From Maylandia zebra (Eukaryota > Chordata > Actinopteri > Cichliformes > Cichlidae), in NCBI RefSeq assembly GCF_041146795.1, contig NC_135169.1:13641352-13705351 (forward strand): 64,000 nt of DNA, written 5' to 3'. Position 1 is the stretch's first letter. Each line of letters starts with the position of its first letter. The notes under the pieces were generated by a model, which saw nothing but the letters and a program-made list of their open reading frames with translations, searched no databases and was not told the DNA's origin. Below are positions 1 through 12,022 of this stretch, one piece after another. The position numbers were made by a program, and so were the translations under genes.

Positions 1-349
1 TTTAAAAATCAATCAGACAAAACATGTTAGCTTTAACTCACCACATGTTTCTATGGGCAAGCCCAGTGCGGGCACACTCATTGGGGGGTGCATTGGACAA
101 GTGTTGGGTTGTCTTACCCACACATCCCCAGAGTTTACCCACAGCTACCCACTGTGGTCTCACAGGGGCATGTTTTCTAGGTATGTGCTCTTGATTGACT
201 AATTTAACATAAAACCAAGGTCCAAAATTAAAAATGACGATGCAGGGAAAAACAAAAAGTTTTAAAAAATACTAAAATCTGTGAAAGCTGATTCTCACAG
301 CACTCGTGTTATCTTCACAGAAGGGTCTCATCAATGTTTTTGCCCTCAG

Positions 350-1260
350 GTTCATGGAGTCGCTTGGGCCGATGGTCAGTTTCTTCTCTCAGAAGGTGCA
401 AGAAAAGGTTGTGCTGATTCGAGAGCTGTCACTCAGACACAGTGCAGAGGCTAATGGGAAACCCGCTGGACTACAAACCCCAGAAGCATTTGGATTAAAA
501 ACAGGGGTGAGTTTGAGGATTACTGTGTGAAATTTTCATCTAACACAAACCATGTTCTAGTATACCTGCCAAAAAAGAAATGTGAATTTTCTTGTTTTTT
601 TTTTTTTAACATTTTGGTTTATTGTTGATGTTTTTAAATGGTAACAAAGACATTCCTGAAGAAATAGTGAGGTCAAAGTTCACAAAATCCTGGCATCACA
701 CTGTGACACTGTCATTTTCGGTTTTATTTTTCTCTGGAGGCGTATCGTTCTGTTAGATCCATGATGGAGGCGGAGTTGAGAGCGGATATGGTAAACTTCT
801 CGTACCGCACAGACTCAGGCTGCAGGACGCTGCTCCGGCTGCACCGTTCCCTCCTCTGGCTGAAGCTAATGTTGGAGGGTTTGGCTGAAGGACCGAATGA
901 AAATGGACAATACAAAACGCCGGGGGAGCTGAGCAGGTAACCCCACCAGTCTGTTTTTAAGTACTCAGACAGACTCAAACTCTCATGTTTAGAGTAAAAA
1001 CTGACTAACATACATACTATTATCCGTTCAGGGATGCCTACAAGGTGGCGCTGGCCCCACACCACCCCTGGGTGCTCCGGCAGGCAGCAGAATTTGTCTT
1101 CCTCGCCCTTCCCAACAGACAGTACTTTCTGCAGCTGGTGTGTGTGCAGAACCAGCAGGAGGCTACGCCCATCCTGCGCATCATCATCGACGCCCTGATG
1201 CTGGTGCACACACGAACTCAGCAGCTTCTGGCCGAGCGAGGCATGCTGGATCTGCCCTGA
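350..1260 (+). CDS. gltpd2: GLTPD2-like glycolipid/ceramide-1-phosphate transfer protein, last three exons
   Basis: Three exons join in frame: 350-506 (entered in phase 2, ends phase 0), 740-936 (ends phase 2) and 1032-1260 (stop TGA). All have AG/GT borders. The protein carries the GLTP fold: FMESLGPMVSFF, then SGCRTLLRLHRSLLWLKL with the GLTP-type arginine and histidine, then APHHPWVLRQAAEFVFLAL and the C-terminus LLAERGMLDLP. Members of this family carry sphingolipids such as ceramide-1-phosphate between membranes without using energy; GLTPD2 is the less studied relative of CPTP. The HHPW motif and the RTQ-LLAERG ending fit GLTPD2 better than CPTP. The N-terminal exons lie upstream of the window, so the gene is incomplete here. 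No clear AATAAA was found just after the stop. The family is secure; the exact paralogue is less so. Confidence 0.88.
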
Positions 1261-3183
1261 CCAGCCAACTCAGTCTCACGGCAGTTTGTGAGACAGTCAC
1301 AATATTTAATCTTAATCTTATTTAATCCTATTTTTTCATTACAAGAATTTTCTCATTTTTCTGAGAGAAGAATGTAAAGTGTGAAACTAACTTTGAGACT
1401 ACTACTACCACTACTATAAGGTTTAGCAATTGTAGATCTACTTGGTTAGGTTTGAGCATGATGGATTAGGTTTAAACGAAGATCATGGATTGGCTTAAAA
1501 CACAATGGACCCATGGATGTGAGCAGTCAAACTAAGAAAAAACTGGAAACATCAGGAACAAAACAAAACTTTCACCTCACAAATTCAGAGAGGATTCTAC
1601 AGACTATTCTGACTCTGGACATGTTTAGGATTTTTCAATCTTTGGTTTATTTGGAACATAAAATTCTGTCGATTTTTTTCCCTTTTTTCACACATGAGGA
1701 ACAGAGGTTTGTATGAACAAATGAAAAAAGGTTATTCGCTGAGGAGGAGCATGAAGATGGCAATAATTGTAAATGACCTCATTAATATTTTGTAAAGTGT
1801 TTTGTAAAGTTATGAGTGACTATTATATTGTTGGAGCGGGTGCTTTTATTTTGAAAGTCACAGAGCGACAAGGTGCCGTAAATTAAGTGGCGTAAACCAT
1901 ATAGCAGAAGCGCGAGTTTTAATGCACAGAGAGGTGGTGTGCTCTATGGTTAATGGACGGGAATGGGAAAAAGAACGGCTATTAAGGTGCAACACTGAGT
2001 CGAAAGCAGTTTCTTAGCACCTGGTTGATGAGGGAACAAGGTTTGTAACAAAGTTTGTCCTGTAGATATGTATTTGGTTGTTTTACGGAGCATATAGCTG
2101 CTGACCGCTACTAAGCATAAAGGCTAAGTTTTCACCCACTAGAGGGCGCTAACGTACCTCGTCATGTTTAGGCAGCGATGCAACGATTTCCCTGTTATAT
2201 GCAATAATTTACAAGTTTTAGTGTTATTTGTTATGTAAGGTAAGGAGAATTAATTTGTGATTAATGAATAAGTCAAAAGGTTAAAGGTAACACACTGTTT
2301 GATTTACTAATAGTCTTTTATTCTGTATGTTGTAGCTCTTACGGTGTGTTCACATACACGGCTGTTTAATAAAAGGATTGTGAACCATTTTCAACCGGGG
2401 ATGCTACAATAATATCAAAAGAAAGAACTCAGGATTTCAAAGTTTCATTAGAGTTATTGTTGACAATAATTTACACAAATGTAATAAAACTTTCCATGAC
2501 TGGTAAAAGGTTCGTGTTCCAGGGTCAAGGCTTTTTAACAGACTGAAGAAGCTGCAATGGTTTATGTTTAACATTCATTCAAAAGGTCACAAAAACTGCA
2601 GACAACTATGGGCCTGAAGTTTGTTTTGTTTGGAGAATTTTGTTAGTGCTCTAACTAAATACTTTTATTTATTACAAGCATTAACAGAAAGCTATTTGAA
2701 AGCCAGCGTTTTTCCCCTTGTTTGATTATCAATACTTAACTGCTTTTCATTGCTACCACTAAGATGATGGCAAGATGGCATTTCACTATAAAATATACAA
2801 GTTATACAGAAAATACAGACAAAATACAGAACACGATCCAGGTTTCACCTCAGTGAGCATGGACACTGGAGAGAGGACTGCCCCAACTGGGGCCAGAGCC
2901 AGGATGGACAGCACTGTGAGCAGCAGCAGCAATGGTCGCAAACAGCCTGAAAAGGAGGGCAGGACCCCAGGGCAGGCTTCAGGCCATGGTTTACCCAAGA
3001 CACCAGAACAGGAAAGTGTGTATTAGGTTTATTGGGGTTTCCTTATTCATACTTACAGCTATTTGGGTAATTTGTGGTCTATCCGAGGATTATTGGAAAA
3101 CAGGGCTATTGGGGATCGGACATGAGCAGACATGATGATGCTTGATGGCTTTTAATAGTGTTGATCTGCCATGGGGCAGATCA
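1261..3183. other. non-coding, 3' flank of gltpd2
   Basis: This stretch is AT-rich and has no convincing coding potential. The two overlapping open frames near 2.78-3.0 kb on opposite strands have no recognisable domain and look accidental. The first few hundred bases presumably include the gltpd2 3' UTR. Confidence 0.5.
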
Positions 3184-3480
3184 AAGGAGGGACTGTTAGA
3201 ATTAAATAATTTGCAGTGCCTCAATAATGCTATGCTTTTTGTTAATAAAGTTATATAGTGTAGTATTGAGTGGACAGAGCCCTGAAAAATAAAGGCATTA
3301 GACCATGTGTCCTTGGGGAGTAGAAAGCTGCAGACTCTGGCTCACGCTTGCTTTGGAAAATGCAGATAAGTGGGGACCATCTCTAGTGGAAAGTTACTGA
3401 GACACTGTTGTTTAGACTAGAATGAGAGAGTAAAACAGAGAGTAATAGGCTCTGTTTTGTTGTGTTTTTTGCTCAAAAAA
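3184..3480 (+). mobile_element. possible retroelement 3' end (purine tract plus partial LTR)
   Basis: A purine-rich tract (AAAGGAGGGAC, about 3184-3194) is followed at once by TGTTAGA, the arrangement expected at a polypurine tract/3' LTR border. The following 280 bases contain two AATAAA-type signals. No second LTR or coding remnant was recognised, so this is a weak call. Confidence 0.25.
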
Positions 3481-3789
3481 GAATTACTTCATATAGGGAA
3501 AAATGTATACAGTGGGGCAAAAAAGTATTTAGTCAGCCACTGATTGTGCAAGTTCCCCCACCTAAAATGATGACAGAGGTCAGTAATTTGCACCAGAGGT
3601 ACACTTCAACTGTGAGAGACAGAATGTGAAAAAAAAAATAAAAATCCATGAATCCACATGGTAGGATTTGTAAAGAATTTATTCGTAAATCAGGGCGGAA
3701 AATAAGTATTTGGTCAATAACAAAAATACAACTCAATACTTTGTAACATAACCTTTGTTGGCAATAACAGAGGTCAAACGTTTACTATA

Positions 3790-4755
3790 GGTCTATACCA
3801 GGTTTGCACACACAGTAGCTGGTATTTTGGCCCATTCCTCCATGCAGATCTTCTCGAGAGCAGTGATGTTTTGGGGCTGTCGCCGAGCAACACGGACTTT
3901 CAACTCCCGCCACAGATTTTCTATGGGGTTGAGGTCTGGAGACTGGCTAGGCCACTCCAGGACTTTCAAATGCTTCTTACGGAGCCACTCCTTTGTTGCC
4001 CGGGCGGTGTGTTTTGGATCATTGTCATGTTGGAAGACCCAGCCTCGTTTCATCTTCAAAGTTCTCACTGATGGAAGGAGGTTTTGGCTCAAAATCTCAC
4101 GATACATGGCCCCATTCATTCTGTCCTTAACACGGATCAGTCGTCCTGTCCCCTTGGCAGAAAAACAGCCCCATAGCATGATGTTTCCACCCCCATGCTT
4201 CACAGTAGGTATGGTGTTCTTGGGATGCAACTCAGTATTCTTCTTCCTCCAAACACGACGAGTTGAGTTTATACCAAAAAGTTCTACTTTGGTTTCATCT
4301 GACCACATGACATTCTCCCAATCCTCTGCTGTATCATCCATGTGCTCTCTGGCAAACTTCAGACGGGCCTGGACATGCACTGGCTTCAGCAGCGAACACG
4401 TCTGGCACTGCGGGATTTGATTCCCTGCCGTTGTAGTGTGTTACTGATGGTGACCTTTGTTACTTTGGTCCCAGCTCTCTGCAGGTCATTCACCAAGTCC
4501 CCCCGTGTGGTTCTGGGATCTTTGCTCACCGTTTTCATGATCATTTTGACCCCACGGGATGAGATCTTGCGTGGAGCCCCAGATCGAGGGAGATTATCAG
4601 TGGTCTTGTATGTCTTCCATTTTCTGATGATTGCTCCCACAGTTGATTTTTTTCACACCAAGCTGCTTGCCTATTGTAGATTCACTCTTCCCAGTCTGGT
4701 GCAGGTCTACAATACTTTTCCTGGTGTCCTTTGAAAGCTCTTTGGTCTTGGCCAT
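3790..4755 (-). pseudogene. Tc1-like transposase, frameshifted remnant
   Basis: Reading from the ATG at 4755 downwards, the frame starts MAKTKELSKD and shows a helix-turn-helix region ([18 protein letters not shown]). The catalytic part has the three acidic residues of a DDE transposase: D in MWSDETK, D in [10 protein letters not shown] in LNPIENLW. These enzymes cut and paste the element by binding its inverted repeats in the nucleus. At least two single-base shifts break it: an extra A in a run near 4645 and a missing C near 4383. The extreme C-terminus near 3790 is also out of frame. No functional protein is expected. Confidence 0.92.
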
Positions 4756-4989
4756 GGCGGAGTTTGGAGTCTGACTGTTTGAGGCTGTGGACAGGTGTCT
4801 TTTATACAGATGATGAGTTCAAACAGGTGCCATTCATACAGGTAACGAGTGGGGGACAGAAAAGCAGCTTCTTACAGAGGACGTTACAGGTCTGTGAGAG
4901 CCAGAGATTTTCCTTGTTTGAGGTGACCAAATACTTATTTTCCACCCTAATTTACGAATAAATTCTTTACAAATCCTACCATGTGAATT

Positions 4990-5002
4990 CATGGATTTTT
5001 TT
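4990..5002. repeat. target-site duplication, left copy (LINE insertion)
   Basis: CATGGATTTTTTT occurs here and again at 10040-10052, exactly flanking the LINE. In the uninterrupted Tc1 element the motif would occur once. Confidence 0.88.
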
Positions 5003-7704
5003 ATTTTATTTATTTATTTATTTTTTTGCCTGTCCCGTTTGGCTCTTTTGCCATCAGAATTATTGTCTAAAGGCAAAGAAAGATGCCCAACGGATTTACT
5101 TTACCAAATTGACCATCCCAGCCTTGCCGTAATGGTCCATTTGATTCACCTTTTATTGTTTATTTTATTTTCACTTACTGAATACGGGACAGACTTGACT
5201 GGGGGAAAGAAGGGGAGAAAGAAAGAGGGAAAGAAAAACAGCTGAGAAGAGGGACGGGGGAGAAGGGCAAAAAACAAAAACCAACAGAATGAGCAGAGAA
5301 AAAAAAAAGAAATAAAAAATGCATATATCAATCACCTGGATCACCTGCTGAGAAAGAAAAAAAGAAAACAAGCAGAAGAGAACAAGAGTAATAGAATAAA
5401 CAGCATCACAATGATACATGGGAATATGACAGTAAATACTAAATATTAAACATTATTGTGCAGCACATAAGATCAACAGAACACAGTGTGCTTTGAAGTA
5501 GGAGCCAAAAAGGGTGTAGTTTGTGGGTGTGATCACCCGTGTGTACACCTGTGAGCATGGACGCGCTTGTTTTTTTAAAAGGTTCCTTCATGTAATGATC
5601 TGCTAGAGGGTGTGGGGGGGCCACAGCCCCGTCCTCCAGGGCATGAAGCAGGTATGGAGGAGATCAAAACTCCAGACATCCAGAGGCCCCCAGAACACAA
5701 GAGACCAAGGAAGACCAACAGAGGGGCAGCCGCGCCACTGTCCCAGAAAGAGCTGAGGAGAGTCCCAGATGAGGGCTCACTCAGCAGCCGCGGAGCAGAA
5801 GCCAGGGGGAGTTGCAGTGACGCGCCCGTGAGCTCCGCCGGCAGCCAGCCGTGCCTGAGTGACCGAGCCCCAGGCCGAGAGGCCGGGGGCACCCCACCTC
5901 CGAAGTGGCCCGAGCGAGCCCCAGGCTCCAGGCCCCGATAAGCGGCCGCCAAGGAGTGAGCCGGTGTGTACCTGGACGCCCATCCCCATCCGCGGACACA
6001 AAGAACCACCAACGCACCGATGTCTGAGGGAGTCCGCCACTGGCAGGGGAAGTGGTGGTAGGGGGAGATAGGCCTCCAAACCTTGGAGGGCCTGAGATGT
6101 CCCCAGAGAGGTGGCGCCTGACACCCAACCTGACATATAGACACAGAAATACAGGCACACACATATACAAACATCCATTCCCACCCTCATGCTCTCATAT
6201 GCACTTACTCCACACTCAACCAACGTGGAGACAGACACACGATCACACTCCCCAAGCGTACTCTACAAACTGGGTCTAGGTATCCTTGCCCCTGGAGGGG
6301 GGAACTGCACCCAGACCCAGGTGGTGTTACCCTTTTCCCTGCGGTGGGGGGAGGCAGACCGCCCCGACTCCGCAGCAGCAGGGAGGCCCCACACTCCAGA
6401 CCGCAGTCGGATGGCTAACTCCTCCTCCTAGCCCCCCCGCTCCAGCAGTTCGCAGAGAACGGGGGTGAGAGAAGACTCCAAACCTCCCTCCACCCGCTCA
6501 TTGTAGTGTTGATGCATGTGTGTTCTAAGGTGCATTTAAAACCCAGGAGGGCATGGAGCTACCTGCCAGAGAGCAGCAGGTAAGCGCATGGTCCCTCCTG
6601 CTAGCCCTCAATGTCTACGTGTATTTAACCTTGAGAGGTGGGCAACGACGCCAGGGGTGAGGTGTACACCCTGATGGTACTTTGGATTCCGTGTATCGTG
6701 CCCACCCCCAAGATCCTACATGTATGTGTAATGAGAGTGTGAGTAATGTGAATGTCTAAGTTGTGGGATAAAATTGAGGCAGAGGCAGCCAGAAGGGGAC
6801 GGGGGGGGGGGGGGGGGTAGCCTCCTCTGCACCCTGGTGACATACCCCTACTCCAAGGTCCTGCATGTGTGGGTGGTTGTGGTGGAGCGGGAAGAGGGAG
6901 GCAGCTGGAGATGGGGAGGGAAGGAAGGGAGGGGCAGGTGACCCCTCCCTGGGGCCAGCTCCCCCGCTGACCCCAGTAGGCACCCCCATACTCCGCGACC
7001 CGCCAGGGAAAGGGGGCCCAGGCCCATCCAGACCGGGGCCCAGTGCAGTAGCGCCCTCCGGCCCCACAGAGCCCGGGACAGTCCACCCAACCCCACCACA
7101 GAGAAAACTGCACCCACCCCACCATCCACTCATCTTCCAGACTACATAAGACAATAAACACCCAGGCTGAGATCTTCCTCCACCTCTCCTGTATCTCCCC
7201 CTCCTGCAGAGGGAGCTCCCGAGGAGAGGAAAGCTCCTGCAAGATGTGACAATCTCCCCCACCAGTTGAAGAGCCCCCCAGGTGGCTCGATGCACCAGCG
7301 GCACCCTGCTCCAGGGGTGGGCCCCCAAGCACCCACCCGCCCACAACCCCGGCAACACACCAACCAGGACCCAAGCCCCCGAGGCCCGGCCCGGGCCCCA
7401 GCCCAGAGACGGAGCGCCCCCAGAACCTCACGCCCATCCTGGACCCACCCAGGGGCAGCCAGGCTACCAGGTCAGTAACCCACGTCCGTCAGCACAGACC
7501 CTCCCCTAGCCCCGCTGCACGCAGCCGCGAGGAAACAGTCACATGAGAGCCAACAGAGCCCCTAACTGGACATGACCGCTACCCCGGGTTGAGCCCCCCA
7601 AGGAAGATGCCTCCGGGGAACCCCCCGACGCCCTAAGCCTGTCCCTACCCCCACACCAATCACAACAGTGAAGGTGGGACCAAACTATGACCCCCCCACC
7701 CCCA
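5003..7704 (-). other. GC-rich 3' region of the LINE, no host gene
   Basis: About 2.7 kb after the ORF2 stop with strong GC and C-run bias on the plus strand, a G17 run at 6801-6817 and a (AAAT)n tail. Long open frames occur on both strands only because stop codons are rare in such DNA. They have no domain, overlap each other and are proline- or glycine-rich. I read the region as the LINE 3' UTR. Confidence 0.7.
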
Positions 7705-10039
7705 CTAGGTGATGGAGCTGATCAAAGGAGCCCAGAGCAATTGATCTGATGTGGTGGCAGAGGCTGTATCAAGACTAATGTAATCTAATAGATAATTTCT
7801 ATATTGGTTAGAATTAAGATTATTTTTATTTTTCCAGTTCATGAGGACTGTTTTCTTGGCTATGCATAGGGCAGTGAAAACCATATGGGCTATATTCTTT
7901 TCTGAAGTGACATTATCTAAGCTGCCCAACAAACACACTAAGGGGGAAGTTGGAATGTTACATTTCAGACACTTCGATAAGTCTTCACATATCTCGCGCC
8001 AAAACTTCTGAACTGGTGGACAGAACCAAAGAGCGTGGATATAATTGTCCGGTGAATTGGTTTGGCAGTGAGAGCAGTTGTTGGTAGACGTAAAGCCCAT
8101 CTTGAACATCCGATGACCTGTATAGTGCACTCTATGTAATATTTTGTATTGAATTAATTGAAGACTGGGATTTCTAATTAGATGAAAGGTTTTTAAGCAA
8201 ATCTGAGACCAGAAATTTAGGTCTAAGTTAACTGATAAATCCGCTTCCCATTTTGCAATAGGAAGTGATATTGATTCATCTGTTTTGGAAAGCATTCTGT
8301 ATATTTTGGATAGTAATTTGGGGGTTTTAAGAGTAAGAAATTGAACCACACTTGGTGGTGTTTGTAGTTCAACTTGACCTGGTTTAAATTTCTTTTTTAC
8401 TATGGATTTAATTTGTTGATATTCTAAAAATCTTTTCTTGTTGATTCCATATTGTGTAACTAGTCCATCAAATGAGATAAATTCTGTTCCTTCTAGTATA
8501 TGTTCTAAATATTTGATTCCTTTACCACTCCAATCTGAAAAGTTTATCATATTATTGTTTTGTAATATGTCAGGGTTGTTCCAGATAGGTGTACGTTTGC
8601 ATGGGATTAATGAAGACGCCGTCAATTTTAGAAACTCCCACCATGCTGTCAGAGAAGAGCTGATATTGATGCTTTTAAACCATTCATGTCGTTGGATGTT
8701 TGAGCTGATAAATGGTAGGTCTGAGATCTCTAGATTATTGCAAAGTGCTTGTTCTACATCTAGCCAAGGTTCATCTAAGAGGGTATGTTTTAGCCATCCT
8801 GAGATAAACTGAAGCCTGTTGGCTAAGAAGTAGTGCTGAAAGTTAGGCAGTTCTAGTCCTCCTTTATCCTTGGTCTTTTGTAGTGTTTTTAAGCTTATAC
8901 GTGGGGGTTTATTTTTCCAAAGGAATTTGGACAGACATGAATCTAGAGATCTGAACCAATCTTGTGGCGGTTTAGTTGGGATCATTGAGAATAAATAATT
9001 TATTTTTGGTAAGACCATCATTTTTATAGCGGCAACCCTTCCCATGAGTGATATGGGTAGACATTTCCATCTAGCCAGATCATCTTCTACCTTCTTTAAA
9101 AGTGGGATATGGTTTAATTTAGTTAGATCTGCAAGCTTGGGAGAAACATTAATACCTAAATATTTTATATTTCCCGATTGCAGTGGTGTAGAAGAGGAAT
9201 TATGGAGGGAGCAATTAATCGGTAGAACTGTAGATTTTGACCAGTTAATTGAGTAATCTGATATTCTTGCAAAAGAGTTTATCAATTCAATCACCCCAGA
9301 GATATTGGTTTGTGAATTTTGGAGAAAGAGTAACACATCATCCGCAAAAAGGCTGATTTTATGTTCCACGTTCTTGCATTTTATGCCCTTAATTACTGAA
9401 TTCTGTCTAATTGCTGCTGCTAGTGGTTCAATAAAAATTGCAAACAGTGAAGGGGAGAGTGGGCATCCCTGCCTGGTGCCCCTCAAGAGACAGAAGCTGG
9501 AGGATGTCTGGTCATTTGTTCTAACACAAGCTGTTGGGGAATTATATAATATTTTTTAACCAGTTTATGAAAGAGGATCCAAAACCAAATTTGTGTAAAG
9601 TTGCAAATAGAAATTTCCAGTTAACTCTGTCAAATGCTTTTTCTGCGTCTAAAGAGAATATTGTAGTTTCTAGGTTTTTACTGTATGAGTAGTCTATCAA
9701 ATTAAGTAATCTACGTGTATTTGTTGATGAGTGCCTACCTTTTATGAAACCAGTTTGGTCAGGATGAATTAAGAGGGGGGTTATTTTCTCCAGTCTCTTT
9801 GAGAGAGCTTTGCAGATTATTTTAAGGTCTACATTTATAAGGGATATTGGACGATAGCTTGAGGGATATACAGGGTCTTTGCCTGGTTTTAGCAGGAGAT
9901 TAATGTTTGCAGAATTCATATTTGATGGAAGTCTGCCCTTTTCTTTAATTTCCAACAACATTCTGTAGAAAACTGGTGCTAGAATCGACCAGAATTCTTT
10001 GTAGAATTCTGCAGGAAAGCCGTCTGGACCTGGAGCCTG
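7705..10039 (-). pseudogene. LINE ORF2 remnant: reverse transcriptase and C-terminal domain
   Basis: Two frames on the minus strand belong together: 10039-9542 and 9486-7705. The first has APGPDGFPAEFYKEFW, YRPISLINVDLK and DAEKAFDRVNW. The second has RGTRQGCPLSPSLF, the catalytic FADDVLLFL, and a C-terminal cysteine/histidine segment (CSHCQTN, then H and C near the end), all typical of L1/Tx1 ORF2. A single extra A in an A-run near 9552-9557 separates them. The endonuclease and the first RT blocks are lost by 5' truncation. Its enzyme would have copied LINE RNA at the nicked target. Confidence 0.92.
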
Positions 10040-10052
10040 CATGGATTTTTTT
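10040..10052. repeat. target-site duplication, right copy (LINE insertion)
   Basis: Second copy of CATGGATTTTTTT, directly followed by the resumed Tc1 sequence (TTCACATTCTGTCTCTCACA). Confidence 0.88.
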
Positions 10053-10679
10053 TTCACATTCTGTCTCTCACAGTTGAAGTGTACCTCTGGTGCAAATTAC
10101 TGACCTCTGTCATCATTTTAAGTGGGGGAACTTGCACAATCGGTGGCTGACTAAATACTTTTTTGCCCCACTGTATCACATATGCAGGACACCTTAAACT
10201 AGTTTTTTAATTAAGCAGCAAGGCAGAACAAAGTCGGGGCTGTATCAAGACACGCGGAATAAACCCCAATTCAACCAGACCCAGAACTGATCCAGAATTA
10301 AAACAGGATGTAGTGCTGTTTTAATTCCAGTTCAAAATCAGGACTACTGAGGATTTAACCAGGACAGAACCAGAATCAGAACTAGATGATAGTAGCACTA
10401 AAAATCATCATAGACCTGCACTACACTTATTTTTTTTTATTCTACCAAAGTCCACTATTTAGATTGAGAAAAGTTTATATAATTATTTAGCCTTGTTGTG
10501 CAAACAAGCCTGCAGAACTTAGTAAATATAGAATTTGAAAAATAGCAAACCTAAAAAGAATCACTAGGTACGAGATACATGAGTACCTATGATACGGTGG
10601 TACTTTTGGCAAACGACCATTTGACTAACATGTGTGTCTCACCTGCTCTTGTTCATCTCTGTTCTGTCCTCATTCTCCA

Positions 10680-10737
10680 TCTCCCTCTCTGCTCCTCTCT
10701 CTCTCTCTCCCTCTCTGTTCCTCTCTCTCCCTCTTTG
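10680..10737. repeat. CT-rich microsatellite
   Basis: Imperfect (CT)n/(CCTCT)n tract of about 60 bases. Confidence 0.85.
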
Positions 10738-10756
10738 TGCTGACAATCATCAAATA

Positions 10757-11353
10757 TACAATTGAAACCAGATATTTATGTACTCTTCAGATAAAAACAC
10801 TTTTTTAATTGTAACATCAAATCAGACTAAATGTTTAATTTTTAGATTGATAAATATAAAAAACATATTTGTTAACTTTAAGAGTAAAGAGAGAAACTAT
10901 CTGTATTTCTTAATTGCAAATGGCACCAAATTGTATTCAAATTGAGCCACACTTATGGAGCTCCACAATTGTTTTCCTGGTGTTTTGGTTGACATCTCTT
11001 AATTTTCCCATTTCAAAGAAACAGGCTCTGTGTTTTGCCTTATATGCATCCACAGCTGTGCCACCAATTTACTCACATGGACTCTACTAACCTATCAGAA
11101 GCTTCTTCAGCTCAAAATGGAATCGTCTGGAGTTTTCTTATTAATTAACAATAAACTTAGTGTACATGTACTCCTAAATTTGATGAAAATGATAAAACAA
11201 TAGACAGCTCTTTCTCTCTTTAACTAATTCAAAAGATATTTCAATATTTATTTATCCAAAACAGAACAAGTTTACTCTAAATTGATGTTGTACAGTAAAA
11301 AAATTCTCTTGTGTTTTCCCTAAAGTGTATGTAAATATCTAGTTTAAACTGTG
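10757..11353. mobile_element. degenerate, internally deleted Tc1-like element
   Basis: The ends are inverted relatives: ACAATTGAAACCAGATATTT on the left, and on the right the reverse complement of ACAGTTTAAACTAGATATTT. The interior (for example CCTATCAGAAGCTTCTTCAG near 11091) resembles the transposase-flanking DNA of Sleeping Beauty-type fish Tc1 elements. No reading frame remains. Confidence 0.65.
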
Positions 11354-11454
11354 AATATCCTGCTGTGTATTGAAATTCCTCTTGTTTTGCATAGAAATAT
11401 GCTGAACAACATACAAACCATAATATATAAAATACTACCAGAGTTTTTTCTTTG

Positions 11455-12022
11455 AAAGAAGCTTCGGGTGATCCGAAGGGCCAGCTCTGTTCTAGGATGC
11501 CCTCTGGACCCAGTGGAGGTGGTGAGTGACAGGAGAACGGCGGCTAAGCTGTCATCCCTGATGGACAACATCTCCCACCCCATGCAGCAGACTGTGACAG
11601 CACTGAGCAGCTCCTTCAGTGGGAGACTGCGGCACCCACGGTGTGGGACGGAGAGATTTCGCAGGTCTTTCCTCCCCACTGCTGTCAGACTCCATAATAA
11701 AGACTTTAACTGATCAAGCACACACATCCATACATATGCAATAATACTAAGTGCAATAATCCTTTCTGTCATCGTTGTATTTTTACTCAGTTGTATATAG
11801 TATTTGTATTTGTATTCTATTTTTATCTTATTGTATATTTATTTTATTTTATTCTGCTGTATATAGTATTTTATTTTATTCTATTCTGTACAGTTGTGTA
11901 CTGTATTTATTCTTATTGTATTCTAATTTTTGCCTCATAACTTTTGCACTGTCCACTTCCTGCTGTGACAAAACAAATTTCCCACGTGTGGGACTAATAA
12001 AGGTTATCTTATCTTATCTTAT
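11455..12022 (+). mobile_element. L2-like LINE 3' end, 5'-truncated
   Basis: A coding remnant around 11459-11713 ends in FRRSFLPTAVRLHN and a stop, the typical end of an L2/Maui-type ORF2. It is followed by a T-rich 3' UTR, an AATAAAGG motif and a (TTATC)n tail ending near 12022. Only the last few hundred bases of the LINE are present. Confidence 0.82.

Larger units (their letters stand above)
5003..10039 (-). mobile_element. L1/Tx1-like LINE, 5'-truncated, inserted in a Tc1 element
   Basis: The element runs on the minus strand from 10039 (truncated inside the reverse transcriptase, no endonuclease) to a 3' tail of (AAAT)n next to 5003. It is flanked by the 13-bp duplication CATGGATTTTTTT. 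Its order is ORF2 remnant (7705-10039) then a long GC-rich 3' region (5003-7704). The target is the T-run of the Tc1 element, which suits an L1-type endonuclease that nicks T-rich sites. The element cannot move by itself. Confidence 0.92.
3510..10173 (-). mobile_element. Tc1-like DNA transposon, interrupted by a LINE
   Basis: The left end begins CAGTGGGGCAAAAAAGTATT just after a TA (3508-3509). The right end is its inverted copy, ending CCCCACTG at 10173 before a TA (10174-10175). A broken transposase lies on the minus strand. Subtracting the inserted LINE (5003-10039) and one 13-bp target duplication leaves about 1.61 kb, the normal length for a fish Tc1 element. The copy is dead: it carries several frameshifts as well as the insertion. 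Confidence 0.95.

Noticed and set aside
724..1209. Minus-strand frame of 161 codons
   Set aside because: It is the antisense of two gltpd2 exons and the intron between them.
2775..3026. Plus-strand frame of 83 codons and an opposing frame of 70 codons
   Set aside because: No recognisable motif; the opposing frame is equally open, so both look like chance.
5575..7437. Long overlapping open frames on both strands (up to 270 codons)
   Set aside because: GC-rich DNA with few stop codons inside the LINE 3' region; no domain, no splice logic, heavy overlap.
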